A stretch of DNA of 64,000 bases, from assembly GCA_963835685.1 (NCBI GenBank), contig CAWIGI010000020.1, positions 1 to 64,000 on the forward strand, written 5' to 3'. Shown one piece after another: positions 45,575 through 57,738 of this stretch (the first letter of the stretch is position 1; every line of letters begins with the position of its first letter). The notes beneath the pieces were generated by a model. It saw only the letters and a list, made by a program, of their open reading frames with translations, was not told the DNA's origin and made no database searches. The position numbers and the translations under genes were made by a program. Source of the DNA: DATAGF01 sp963835685 (GTDB lineage: Bacteria; Actinomycetota; Thermoleophilia; Miltoncostaeales; Miltoncostaeaceae).

Positions 45575-46265
45575 CGAAGACGTGATCGTACGTCGCGTAG
45601 GCCACAAGCGCGAAGATTACCGCATAGACCCCGAGGAACAGGCTGTAGCCCCGGTACTCGGCGAGGTCGTTCGTCCCCCCTGCGACCGCGTTCACGGCCC
45701 CCGCGGCGGCGATCACGACGGGCAGCAGCGAGGGCAGGAACAGCACCGGCAGCAGCAGCTCGCGGGCCCGCGCGAAGAGGGCCAGGCAGGCGTAGAGCGA
45801 CCCGAGGATCGCGATCCCGAGGTTCGCCAGGAGGCACGTGAGGGCGATCAGCCCGAGGTCCGCGGCGACCGAGCCCCGGACGAAGAACAGCGCGACCAGC
45901 GGCACGGCGACGATCTCGACGGCGAGCAGGTAGACGTAGATCGCGGCGGCCTTCGAGGCCATCAGCACCAGCCGCGGCACCGGGGCGGCGAGGATGCCGT
46001 CCAGCACGCGCTGCTCGCGCTCGGGCACCCAGGAGCGTCCGACGCCGAGGACCGCCGTGAGCGACAGCGTGGCCCAGAGGATCCCTCCCGTGTAGCGGGT
46101 CAGGTCGTCGCCCCGCGAGCCGATCGCGAACTGGAAGATCAGCATCGCGAGGACGGCGAAGAGCACCATCGCCACGGCGGTGTCGCGCGTGCGCAGCTCC
46201 AGCCGCAGGTCCTTCAGCAGCAGCGCGCGCATCTGGCGCGGCCAGCCGGGGGACCCCGCGCTCAC
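45567..46265 (-). CDS. ccmB: haem exporter permease CcmB
   Basis: This is an intact 232-residue inner-membrane protein. LLLKDLRLELRTRDTAVAMV and WVPEREQRVLDGILAAPVPR are CcmB signatures, and six hydrophobic helices follow. It forms an ABC-type complex with CcmA. The GTG at 46265 overlaps the ccmA stop. Confidence 0.94.
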   Translation of the reverse strand: MSAGSPGWPRQMRALLLKDLRLELRTRDTAVAMVLFAVLAMLIFQFAIGSRGDDLTRYTGGILWATLSLTAVLGVGRSWVPEREQRVLDGILAAPVPRLVLMASKAAAIYVYLLAVEIVAVPLVALFFVRGSVAADLGLIALTCLLANLGIAILGSLYACLALFARARELLLPVLFLPSLLPVVIAAAGAVNAVAGGTNDLAEYRGYSLFLGVYAVIFALVAYATYDHVFDD

Positions 46266-46951
46266 GCGACCAGCTCCTCGTAGCGCGCGCGGAAGGCCGC
46301 GGCCTCGACCGTGCCGACGCGCTCCGAGAGCACCGCGCGCCCCGCGCGCAGCACCAGCAGGCGCCCGGCGAGCGCGACGCCGCGCTCCACCTCGTGGGTG
46401 ACGATCACCACCCCGCGGTCCCGGGAGGCCTCGGACAGCAGGGCGTCGAGCAGGTGGGCGCCGGCCGCGTCCAGCCCGGCGTATGGCTCGTCGAGCAGCA
46501 GCAGGCGCGGCTCGTGCAGGAGGACGCGGGCGAGGCCGAGCCGCTGCGCCATGCCGCGGCTGAAGGTGCGGACGAGGTCGAAGGAGCGGGCCAGCAGCCC
46601 GACGCGGTCGAGCGCCTGGTCAACGCGCCGGCGGGCGTCCGGGAGCCCGTACAGGTCGGCGTACAGCTCCAGGTTCTGGCGCGCCGTGAGGTCGAGGTAG
46701 ACCAGCGGGTCGTGGCCGAGGTACCCGATCTCCGCCCGCGCCCGGCGGGCTCCGTCGGGCAGGGCGTGTCCGCAGACGGCCAGCTCGCCGGCGTCCGGGC
46801 GCAGCAGGGTGGCCAGCATCTTCAGGAGCGTGCTCTTGCCCGCCCCGTTGGGGCCCAGGACCGCCAGGCACTCGCCCGCGGCGAGCTGGAGGTCCACGCC
46901 ATCGACCGCGCGGCGCTCGCCGAAGCGCTTGACGAGCCCGGACGCCCTCAC
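46262..46951 (-). CDS. ccmA: haem exporter ATP-binding protein CcmA
   Basis: This is an ABC ATPase with Walker A LGPNGAGKSTLLKML, the signature FSRGMAQRLGLAR, Walker B LLLLDEPYAGLD and the switch His in VIVTHEVERG. I start at the GTG at 46951 (VRASGLVKRFGERRAV); the frame is open further into ubiA but has no better start. With CcmB it energises haem delivery for System I cytochrome c maturation. CcmE, CcmF and CcmH are not in the window. Confidence 0.93.
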   Translation of the reverse strand: MRASGLVKRFGERRAVDGVDLQLAAGECLAVLGPNGAGKSTLLKMLATLLRPDAGELAVCGHALPDGARRARAEIGYLGHDPLVYLDLTARQNLELYADLYGLPDARRRVDQALDRVGLLARSFDLVRTFSRGMAQRLGLARVLLHEPRLLLLDEPYAGLDAAGAHLLDALLSEASRDRGVVIVTHEVERGVALAGRLLVLRAGRAVLSERVGTVEAAAFRARYEELVA

Positions 46952-46965
46952 GAGCTCGGTGGGCG

Positions 46966-47853
46966 CTACAGCGTCACCTCGAGCAGGGTGAAGATCAGGA
47001 ACACGACCGCGAGCAGGCCGTTCGACTGGGCGAAGGCCACCGAGACGCGGGTCGTGTCGCGGGGGCCGACGATGGTGTTCTCGTACGCCAGCACCGCGCC
47101 GCAGGCGCCGACGCCGACCATGTAGACGGCGCCCGCCCCCGCCGCGAGCCCGGCGACCACCAGCAGGGCGAGGGCTGCCGCGTGGAGCCCGCGCGTGACC
47201 CAGAGGGCCTGCGCCGCGCCGAAGCGGGCCGGGATCGAGTGGATCCCGGTCGCCCGGTCGAAGTCGAGGTCGAGCAGCGCGTAGATGATGTCGAAGCCCG
47301 CGATCCAGCACGCGACTGCCAGCCCCAGCAGGATCGGGGCGGCGCCCAGGTCGCCCGTCACGGCCAGCCAGGCGCCGATCGGCGCCAGCCCGATCGTGAG
47401 CCCGAGCGCCAGGTGGCACGCCCACGTGTAGCGCTTGGTGAACGGGTAGATCACGAAGGCCGCGACCGGGATCGGCCACAGCACCCAGGTCTCGCGCGGG
47501 AGCTGGGACACGGCCAGCAGCAGCACCGCCAGGCTGATGACGCAGAACCAGGCGACCTGGGCGGCGGTGAGGCGCCCCGACGGGAGCTCCCGCTCGGCCG
47601 TCCGCGGGTTGCGCGCGTCGATGTCGGCGTCGACCAGCCGGTTGAGCGCCATCGCCAGGCTCCGCGCGCCGACCATCGCGACGGTGATCCACCACAGCAC
47701 CCCGGCGCGGGGCATCTCCATGCGCGCCATGACCGCCGCCGCGAAGGCGAACGGGAGGGCGAAGATCGTGTGCGAGAAGCGCACCAGGCCCAGCAGCGCG
47801 GGCACGAGCCCGAGCCCCGCGGCCGGCGCCGCCGCCCTCGACGAGGTGGTCAC
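46966..47853 (-). CDS. UbiA-family prenyltransferase
   Basis: This is an intact 295-residue membrane prenyltransferase with two Mg-binding aspartate motifs (NRLVDADIDARNPRT and DLDFDRATG). FSHTIFALPFAFAAAVM is the usual start, and the sequence resembles the 4-hydroxybenzoate/MqnP type used in quinone synthesis. It opens the haem operon, with ccmA starting 15 bases downstream. Whether it acts in the classical or the futalosine menaquinone route cannot be decided here. Confidence 0.88.
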   Translation of the reverse strand: MTTSSRAAAPAAGLGLVPALLGLVRFSHTIFALPFAFAAAVMARMEMPRAGVLWWITVAMVGARSLAMALNRLVDADIDARNPRTAERELPSGRLTAAQVAWFCVISLAVLLLAVSQLPRETWVLWPIPVAAFVIYPFTKRYTWACHLALGLTIGLAPIGAWLAVTGDLGAAPILLGLAVACWIAGFDIIYALLDLDFDRATGIHSIPARFGAAQALWVTRGLHAAALALLVVAGLAAGAGAVYMVGVGACGAVLAYENTIVGPRDTTRVSVAFAQSNGLLAVVFLIFTLLEVTL

Positions 47854-47939
47854 GAGGTCGATGTTACCGGGGCGGGAGGCCGCTCCGGCGGGCCCGAGCC
47901 GCCGGGCCGCGCGCCGGGCGCGGGGCGTAGGATGGGCCG

Positions 47940-48674
47940 ATGGGGACGAGCCGCCGGGTCTGGAACGTGGCCCACCGGGGGGCGTCGGCCGAGCGGCCCG
48001 AGAACACGCTCCCCGCGTTCGAGCTGGCCATCGCCCAGCGCGCCGACGTCGTGGAGTGCGACGTGCGCCGGACCTCCGACGGCGCGCTCCTGATCCTCCA
48101 CGACGCCACGGTCAACCGCACCACCTCGGGCACCGGCGAGCTGCGCGCGATGACGGCGGCCGAGGCGCAGGCCCTCGACGCCGGGCAGGGGGAGCGGATC
48201 CCCGCGCTCGCCGAGGTCCTCGCCCTCGCGGCGGGGCGCGTGCGCGTGAACGTCGACCTCAAGGAGGCCGACATCGTCGACGACGCCGTCGCCGTCGTGC
48301 GCGCCGCGGACGCCGAGCGCGGGGTGACGTTCATCTCGTTCCTCCCCGAGGTCTGGCAGCGCCTCGACGAGCTCGCGCCCGACACCCCCGTCATCCACCT
48401 GGTCGACTCGGCCGCGAGCCTCGCCAGCCTGGCCATGGGCGAGGCGGGCGGCGCGCGCGTCGCCACCGGCCTCGGGGTCCCGTTCGACATCGTCAACGAG
48501 GGGATGGTCGACCGGATGCACCGCCACGGCTACGGCGTCTTCGCCTGGACGGTGGACGACGAGGACGAGATGCGGCGCCTGATCGCCTGCGACGTCAACG
48601 GCATCGTCAGCAACCGGCCGGCCGTCCTGGCCGAGGTGATCCGGGACGTCCAGGCCTCGGCCGTGGGGGGCTGA
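47940..48674 (+). CDS. glycerophosphodiester phosphodiesterase
   Basis: This is an intact 244-residue GDPD with a TIM-barrel fold. WNVAHRGASAERPENT carries the catalytic His-Arg pair, VECDVRRTSDG the metal ligands Glu and Asp, and LLILHDATVNRTTSG the second catalytic His. It lacks a signal peptide, so it probably hydrolyses deacylated phospholipids in the cytosol. Confidence 0.94.
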   Translation: MGTSRRVWNVAHRGASAERPENTLPAFELAIAQRADVVECDVRRTSDGALLILHDATVNRTTSGTGELRAMTAAEAQALDAGQGERIPALAEVLALAAGRVRVNVDLKEADIVDDAVAVVRAADAERGVTFISFLPEVWQRLDELAPDTPVIHLVDSAASLASLAMGEAGGARVATGLGVPFDIVNEGMVDRMHRHGYGVFAWTVDDEDEMRRLIACDVNGIVSNRPAVLAEVIRDVQASAVGG

Positions 48675-48729
48675 CGAGGCTCCCGAACCTGCCGGAATCT
48701 CGGGTGGACAGGGGCGGGGCGCCGGGCGG

Positions 48730-51514
48730 ATGATCGCCGACGTGCTGGTGGGGCGCTCCACGGAGCGGGCGGTCGTGCGAGGGGCCGTCGGAGAGGCGCG
48801 CCGGGGGCGCGGCCGCGCCCTGGTGCTGATGGGGCCACCGGGGATCGGCAAGACCGCGCTGCTCGAGGAGGCGGCGCGCGGGAGCCGAGGGGTTCCGGGT
48901 GCTGCGGGCCCGCGCCCTGGAGTCCGAGTCGGGCCTCGCCTTCGCCGGCCTCGTCGGATCTCGTGAGGCCGGTGCTCGAGTGCCTGCCGAGCGTGCCCGG
49001 CCGCGCAGCGGGCCGCCCTGCGCGCCGCGCTCGCGCTGGGTCCGCCCGCCGCCCCCGACCGCTTCGCCGCCTACGCGGCCACCCTCAGCCTGATCGGCAC
49101 GGTGGCGTCCTACTCGCCGGTGCTGATCGTCGTCGACGACGCCCATTGGCTGGACGCCCCCACCCGGGAGGCCCTCGCGTTCTGCGCCCGGCGCATCGAG
49201 GACGAGCCGGTCGCGATCCTCGCCGCCTCGCGCGAGCGGCCGCCCGAGCGGCTGGAGATGCCGGGCGTCGAGGAGCTGCACGTCGGGCCGCTCGACGGCG
49301 ACGCGGCCGCGGCGCTGCTCGAGTCGGCGACCGCCGCGGCCCCCCTGGCCCCGGCGGTCGCGCGCGAGGTGCTCGCGGCCGCGGAGGGCAACCCCCTCGC
49401 CCTCGTGGAGCTGCCCGGGGCGATGAGCGGCGAGGAGCGCGCCGGGCGGGCCCCCCTCCCCCGACCGCTGCGGGCGGGCGCGGCGATCGCCGAGGCGTTC
49501 CGCCGGCGCGTCGAGGCGCTCGAGCCGGGCCCGCGCCGGGCCCTCGTGGTCGCCGCGGTCAGCGCCGACGGGGCGCTCGGGCCGCTGACCGCGGCGCTCG
49601 GCGAGCTGGGCGGCGGCGCCGAGGACCTCGCTCGCCGCGGAGGCCGCGGGCTTCCTCGTCCTGCATGGACGACGCGGCGCTGCTGCGCCACCCCGTGCTG
49701 CGGTCCGTGGTGCTCGAGCTGAGCGCGCCGGGCGAGCGGCGGGACGCCCATCGGCGCGCATGGCGCGGGCGCTCGACCCCGAGCGCGACGTGGAGCAGCG
49801 CGCGCGGCACCTCGCCGAGGCCGTCGGTCGGCCCGGACCCGGACGTCGCCGGGGCCCTCGAGCAGGCGGCCGGGCGGGCCGCAGGACGCACCGGCTACGC
49901 GGCGGCCGCCGCATTGCTCGAGCGCGCGGCGCTCTTCGCGGAGGCCCCGGCCAGGTCCGGGGCCGACCTGCTGGCGGCGGCCCGGATGTGGTTCGCGGCC
50001 GGCGACGCGCCGCGGGCCGTGGCGGTCGCCGAGCGGCTCTGGGAGGCCGAGCCCGAGGGGCCGCTGCGCGCGGAGGCCGCCCACCTGTGGGGCTTCCTGA
50101 CCATGCTCTCGAGCCGCGCCGAGGACGCCTTCGTGCTCTTGGCGCGCGAGGCCCGGCGAGCCCGCGCCCACGACCCGGCGAAGGCCGCGCAGATGCTGTG
50201 CGACGCGGGCCTGGCGAACGCGATGTCGGGCCGCTGCCGCGAGGCGCTCCGGTCCATGCAGGAGGCGGCGTCGTACGTCCCCCTCGACGAGGCCCCGCAG
50301 CTCATCGGCTCGCTCGCGGCCGGCCTCACCCTGGCCGGGAGGGCGCGGGAGGCCCGTCCGCTGTTCGCCCGGGCCGAGCGGTACCTGGAGGCCGTCGAGC
50401 CCCTGTCGCCCGAGGGCCAGACCGTGGTCCTGTCCCTCACGCCCCGCACCTGGCTCGGGGAGTTCGACGCCGCCGAGCGCCACGTCCGGAGGTGGCTCGA
50501 CGTCGGCCCGCGCGGCCGGGTGCCTCGCCTACGTCGGCTTCCCGCAGGCGTACGCCGCCGAGATCGACTTCCGGCGCGGGCGCTGGCACGACGCGCGTCG
50601 CCCGCGCCCTCGAGGCGGTGCGCTCACTCGAGGAGACCGGCCAGACGAGCCCGCTCTCCTTCGCCCTCGTCACGCTCGCCCAGGTCGAGGCCGGGCTCGG
50701 CCGCGAGGAGGACTGCCGGGCCCACGCGGAGCAGGCCCTGGAGATCGGGAGCGCCCTCGGCCTGGGCTCGATCAGGGTGTACCACGCCTTCGCCCTCGGG
50801 CCTGCTCGCGCAGGGGACGGGCCGGCCGGACACGGTCGTGGAGCTGCTCGAGCCCATCGTGGACTACACCGCCGAGCAGGGCCTCGGCGAGCCGGCCACG
50901 GTGATGTGGCAGCCGGAGCTGGTGGAGGCGTACGTCCGGCTCGGCAGGACGGTCGACGCCCGCCGCGCGCTGGCGACCCTCGCCGAGCAGGCCGACCGCA
51001 CCGGCGGCGCCTGGTCGCGGGCCGCCGCATCCCGCTGCCGGGGGCTCCTCGACGACGACTTCGACCGCCACTTCACGGAGGCCCTGCGGCTCCACGACCT
51101 CACGCCGATGCCGTTCGAGCGGGCACGCACCGAGCTCGCCTACGGCGCGCGCCTGCGGCGCGCCCGCCGGCGGGCCGAGGGGCGCGAGCTGCTCCGGCGG
51201 GCCCTCGCGACCTTCGAGGAGCTCGGAGCGGCCCCCTGGGCGCGCCGCACCCGCGAGGAGATCGCGGCGAGCGGCGCGGGCCTGCCGCGGCGGGAGGCCC
51301 CGCCATCCGACGAGCTGTCGCCCCGCGAGCTGCAGGTGGCCGTCATCGTCGCGGAGGGGCTCACGAACCGGGAGGTCGCGGCGCGGCTGTTCCTGTCGGA
51401 GAAGACGTGGAGCGCCACCTGGGCAGCGTCTACCGCAAGCTCGGCCTGCGCTCGCGCACCGAGCTGGCGCGCCGCGTCGCCGGTCGAGCCACGTCCGGCC
51501 GGGATCCGGGCTAG
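48730..51514 (+). CDS. LuxR-family large ATPase regulator (LAL type; heavily frameshifted)
   Basis: This is a roughly 920-residue transcription factor. The N-terminal ATPase begins VLVGRSTERAVVRGAV with Walker A LMGPPGIGKTALLE and Walker B LIVVDDAHWLDAP. A long TPR-like helical region follows, and the C-terminus is a LuxR helix-turn-helix (LSPRELQVAVIVAEGLTNRE, then FLSEKT, RHLGSVYRKLG). About ten frame changes between 48890 and 51410 are needed, the highest density in the window. The inducer and target genes are unknown. Confidence 0.88.
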
Positions 51515-51952
51515 TCGACGGCCGCCGCCCCCTGGCGGCGAGCCGACCATCAGCATCGTGTCCCAGTAGGCGAGCTCCTCGTCGATGCCCCGCTCGCCGA
51601 CGCGGAAGATCGACACCCCCGAGAAGTCCACCGGCTCACCGCGCGCCGGCCAGGGCCCGAGGTCGGTCGCGTGGGTGCCGCGCAGCCTCCACTCGGTCCA
51701 CACGCGGTCGTCGCTGCCCTCGCTGAGCGCGCTCACCTCGAGCTCGAGGTCGGGCACCGAGGCCATGAACTGGGCGATCCGGTCCGCGATGGCGGCGCGG
51801 CCCGCGAATCGCGGGAAGGGCGACCCGCCGATGTGCGGTGGCGCGAGCACCCGCCACTCCCGGACGCCGTCGGGGGCGAAGCACCCCGCGCACGCCGCGG
51901 CGTCGTGGTCGTTCCACGCGTCGAAGTAGCGGGCGATCACGCCGGTGAGCAT
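51511..51952 (-). CDS. SnoaL/NTF2-like protein (frameshifted at the end)
   Basis: This is a roughly 147-residue NTF2-like protein. The ATG at 51952 starts VIARYFDAWNDHDAAACAGC, and DRIAQFMASVPDLELEV, the strand EWRLRGTHATDLG and VDFSGVSIFRV match ester-cyclase-type SnoaL relatives. Read without correction the frame runs on antisense to the LuxR gene. A one-base change near 51545 gives a stop at 51511, back to back with that gene's stop, which I prefer. Confidence 0.8.
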
Positions 51953-52155
51953 CACCGCCGTCCCTCCTCCCCCTCCCCGTTGTGCGGCTCGCGCGCCGGG
52001 GCGCACCACGCCGTCTCCAGGCCGGCGACGGCGACGGTCCGCATGAACCGCTCCCGCGCCGCCGCGAACTCCGCCCACCCCGGAGGGCCCAGCCGGGTCT
52101 GGGCGACCCCGCCCTCGTCCTGGCCCACCGCCGCCGATCGGTCGGGCTCTGGCAT
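51952..52155 (-). CDS. small hypothetical protein
   Basis: This is a 67-residue soluble protein (PGWAEFAAARERFMRTVAVAGL) with GAGGAGG upstream of its ATG at 52155. Its stop overlaps the start of the SnoaL-like gene, so the two form a small operon. I recognise no family. Confidence 0.55.
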   Translation of the reverse strand: MPEPDRSAAVGQDEGGVAQTRLGPPGWAEFAAARERFMRTVAVAGLETAWCAPAREPHNGEGEEGRR

Positions 52156-52269
52156 CGCCGCTCGCCTCCTCTCGGGTCCGGTCCGACTGGACGCGACGCT
52201 ATGACGGACCCTTCGCCCGCGCGCATGAGGGATTCCCCTCAACTTGCGAAAACTCCGGTTATCCGCAGG

Positions 52270-52959
52270 TTATGAGGGCGCGTCCGCACCCGGATAGCGC
52301 GCGGGGCGGCCGCGCACGAGGCCCCAGAACTGGTCCCCGAGGTCGAAGTGCCACCACTCCTCCCGGTACGCCGTGAAGCCCTGCGCCGACATCGTCCAGA
52401 AGAGCAGGCGACGCCGGTCGCGGGCCGGGACGGCGAGGTCCTCCAGCGCCCGGGCGCCCGCCTCGGGGACGAACGCGTCGAAGTCGGTGCCCATGTCGAG
52501 GGGGCGGCCGTCGCCGTCGCCGAGCGTGAGGTCGACGGCCCCGCCCGTGAGGTGGGGGGGCGGCGCGTCGGCGGCGCGCGAGGGCGGCGTCACGTAGCGG
52601 GCGGCCGCCTCCTCGAGCGCGTCGGCCGGCTGGTCGGGGTGGACCATCGTCAGCTCGGTCAGGTACGCGTCGAAGAGGGCGGCCTGGGTCTCGAGCGAGC
52701 GGTACCCGTCCCAGACGACCAGGGTGAGCCCGTCCGGCAGGGCCCCGGCGACGCCGGCCAGCGCCCGCGCGACCCCCTCGCGCACCCAGCCGGCCCGCTG
52801 CGCTCCCGGCAGCCCCGCCCGGTGGTAGCGGGGCTCGTCGCGCACCCGCGCGTCGATGTCGGCGACCCGGACGAGGGGCTCGTCGACCGGCTCGATGGGG
52901 ACCTCGCGCCAGCCGGTGGTCGGCCGGAGCGGGGGGATCGGGCTCAGGCGGGGGTCCAC
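52270..52959 (-). CDS. D-Ala-D-Ala dipeptidase, VanX-like (peptidase M15)
   Basis: This is an intact 229-residue zinc dipeptidase. VVWDGYRSLETQAALF, HLTGGAVDLTL (His and Asp zinc ligands) and EEWWHFDLG (catalytic Glu and the last His ligand) are the VanX signatures. Members hydrolyse D-Ala-D-Ala for vancomycin resistance or for peptidoglycan recycling. No vanH, vanA or vanRS is nearby, so recycling is more likely. The GTG at 52959 overlaps the SDR gene by 16 bases. Confidence 0.9.
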   Translation of the reverse strand: MDPRLSPIPPLRPTTGWREVPIEPVDEPLVRVADIDARVRDEPRYHRAGLPGAQRAGWVREGVARALAGVAGALPDGLTLVVWDGYRSLETQAALFDAYLTELTMVHPDQPADALEEAAARYVTPPSRAADAPPPHLTGGAVDLTLGDGDGRPLDMGTDFDAFVPEAGARALEDLAVPARDRRRLLFWTMSAQGFTAYREEWWHFDLGDQFWGLVRGRPARYPGADAPS

Positions 52960-53648
52960 TGCGCGGCCTCGACGTGGGGGCCGGGGTCCTCCCCGGCGAG
53001 GATCGCGATGAACGGCGCCACCCGCGCCGAGGGGTGCGGCACGGTGGCGGGGTCCTCGCCGGGGTACGCCGCCGCCCGCATCGCCGTCCGCGTGCCGCCG
53101 GGGTTGACGCCGACGCAACGGATGCCCCGGGGGGCGAGCTCCTCGCGCAGCATCCCGGTCATCCCGTCGAGGGCGAGCTTCGACACGGCGTATGCCCCCC
53201 AGGTCGCGCGGCCCGCCGCGCCCGAGGTCACGTTGACGATCGCGCCGCCGTCGGCCATCGCCGGCAGGACCGCCTGGGTCAGCAGCAGGGTGCCGGTGAC
53301 GTTCGCCGCCATCACCCGCTCCCACTCGGCGAGCGGGTACTCGGCCAGCGGCCGGCGGACGCCCAGCAGGCCCGCGTTGTTCACCAGCCCCTCGACCCGC
53401 CCGAGGGCCGCGACGGCCTCCGAGGCCGCGGCCCGGACCGATGCGGGGTCGGTGAGGTCCAGCTCCACGGGGTGGGCGGCGGCGCCGCGGCCGGCCAGCC
53501 CCGCGAGCAGGCTCTCCAGGTTGGCGCGGCGGGTCGCCGTGACCACCAGGCGGCCGCCCTCGGCGGCGACGGCCTCCGCGACCGCCCGGCCGAGGCCCCG
53601 GGAGGCCCCGGTGACGATCACCCGCGCGCCGTCCAGCCTCCCGCCCAC
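52944..53648 (-). CDS. short-chain dehydrogenase/reductase
   Basis: This is an intact 234-residue classical SDR. The NAD(P)-binding motif is VTGASRGLGRAV, the structural NNAG is in LVNNAGLLG, and the catalytic Ser-Tyr-Lys set is NVTSGAAG, then GAYAVSKLA. The substrate is unknown. The start lies only five bases from the inverted-repeat element, so its leader would be transcribed from that element. Confidence 0.92.
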   Translation of the reverse strand: MGGRLDGARVIVTGASRGLGRAVAEAVAAEGGRLVVTATRRANLESLLAGLAGRGAAAHPVELDLTDPASVRAAASEAVAALGRVEGLVNNAGLLGVRRPLAEYPLAEWERVMAANVTGTLLLTQAVLPAMADGGAIVNVTSGAAGRATWGAYAVSKLALDGMTGMLREELAPRGIRCVGVNPGGTRTAMRAAAYPGEDPATVPHPSARVAPFIAILAGEDPGPHVEAAQWTPA

Positions 53649-53653
53649 GGGCT

Positions 53654-53880
53654 AGTGGAGTGGCTGGGGACGTTGGTGGTGTTCTGGCCGCGAAAATCCC
53701 GCGAGGAGGGCCGCCGCTGGCGCGGCGGCTCTCCGCTCGTGCGGGCCGGGCCTGAGCCCGGCCCAGCACGAAGGAAGCAGGGAGCCCGCATAGCTGGGCC
53801 TATGCGGGCGACGGATGACGCCGCATCCGCGCTGATTTGCAGCCCGCCAGAACCCGGAGGACGTTCCCGGCCACTCCACT
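53654..53880. repeat. 227-bp terminal-inverted-repeat element packed with hairpins
   Basis: The ends are AGTGGAGTGG (53654-53663) and its exact complement (53871-53880). The inverted similarity extends over about 35 bases, 27 of them matching. Inside lie three strong perfect stems: GCCGCCGC/GCGGCGGC (53710-53729), CGTGC-GGGCCGGGC/GCCCGGCCC-a-GCACG (53738-53770) and GCCCGCATAG/CTATGCGGGC (53784-53809), plus CGGATG/CATCCG just after. It fills the whole gap between the cytochrome c stop and the SDR start and encodes no protein. It fits a miniature inverted-repeat element or a structured RNA. I see no clear target-site duplication. Confidence 0.75.
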
Positions 53881-54329
53881 TAATCGGCGATCTGCTGTCG
53901 GGGCGGCTCGGGGACCTCGGGGGTGGGCGGCGGCGCCGGGCGCGCGCGGCTCTCGGGCTGGGTGCCGGCCACCTCGGCGATGTACGCCGCCACGTTCGTC
54001 TTGTCCTGGCCCGTCACCAGGTTGCGCGGCATGGGCAGCTGGGCGATCTCGATCCACCGCTCGACCACGCCGGCGAACTGGTTCTCCTGCATCCCCACCT
54101 GGCGCGCCGCGCGGAAGGCGTCGTCGAGGTCGGGGCCGATGATCGTCGGCGCCGTGCCCGCGTCCTGGAGGTTGTGGCAGCTCGCGCAGAGGGTGACGAA
54201 GGTCTGCTTGCCGGCCTCGGTGTCGGCGGCCTCGAGGTCGTCGCCGCAACCGGCGGCGGCGAGGGCGCCGAGCGCGAGGGCGAGCGCGGCCGCGATGCGG
54301 CCCGCGCGGGCGATCCGGCGGGCGCTCAT
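53880..54329 (-). CDS. lipoprotein c-type cytochrome of the oxidase cluster
   Basis: This is an intact 149-residue mono-haem cytochrome c. A lipoprotein signal (ALALGALAAAGC) is followed by the haem motif CASCHN and the distal Met region QLPMPRNLV, and ends with a proline-rich tail. It lies directly after ctaE (ATGA overlap) and probably feeds electrons to the oxidase. The stop overlaps the first base of the inverted-repeat element. Confidence 0.92.
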   Translation of the reverse strand: MSARRIARAGRIAAALALALGALAAAGCGDDLEAADTEAGKQTFVTLCASCHNLQDAGTAPTIIGPDLDDAFRAARQVGMQENQFAGVVERWIEIAQLPMPRNLVTGQDKTNVAAYIAEVAGTQPESRARPAPPPTPEVPEPPRQQIAD

Positions 54330-54953
54330 ATGAGGTAGACGAGGATGAACAGCAGCACCCACACGACGTCGACGAAGTGCCAGTAGATGCCGCTCGCCGT
54401 GAGCGGCGTGGCCCACTTCGACGAGAAGTCGCGGGCGCGCTTGACGCGGATGAAGGAGAAGGTGAGCAGCGTCAGGCCGATGAAGACGTGCAGCCCGTGG
54501 AGGCCGGTCAGGGAGTAGAAGGCCGACCCGAACGCCTTGTCCTGCGGCGTGAAGCCGATGTGGATGTACTCGTTGATCTGGATGATCAGGAAGGTCGCGC
54601 CCAGCATGATCGTCACGAGCAGCGCCGCGCTCGACGCCCTTGCGGTCGTTGTAGTGCTTGAGGCGGTGCTCGCCCCACCAGACGGTGAAGCTCGACGACA
54701 CCAGGATCGCCGTGTTCACGCCCGTGATGAGGACCGGCAGCTCGAAGGGCTCGCCCTGGTCGTTCAGGGGCGGCCACCGGTCGGCGACGTTGAAGCGGAC
54801 GAAGAAGTAGGCCGTGAAGAACGAGGCGAACAGCATCACCTCGGAGCCGATGAAGAAGACCATCGCCAGGAGGCCGGGGCTGAGCTGCGCGCCGCGCGAG
54901 GGCGGCGGCGCCGCCTGCGGCGTGACGGTGACGCTGGGCTCGACGGTGGCCAC
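54326..54953 (-). CDS. ctaE: cytochrome c oxidase subunit III (frameshifted)
   Basis: This membrane subunit of the haem-copper oxidase begins at the GTG at 54953. GLLAMVFFIGSEVMLFASFF, WWGEHRLKH, INEYIHIGFTPQD and LTGLHGLHVFIGLTLLTF mark the conserved helices, and the last helix ends ILVYLI. One frame change near 54640 is needed. It starts six bases after the ctaD fusion gene. Confidence 0.94.
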
Positions 54954-54958
54954 GCGCC

Positions 54959-57721
<2,763 letters not shown>

Positions 57722-57738
57722 GGTCCTCGTCTAGGGGG

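Noticed and set aside
52270..52959. VanX as part of a vancomycin-resistance cluster
   Set aside because: No vanH, vanA or vanRS genes are nearby; a neighbouring SDR and small hypothetical genes do not fit that system.
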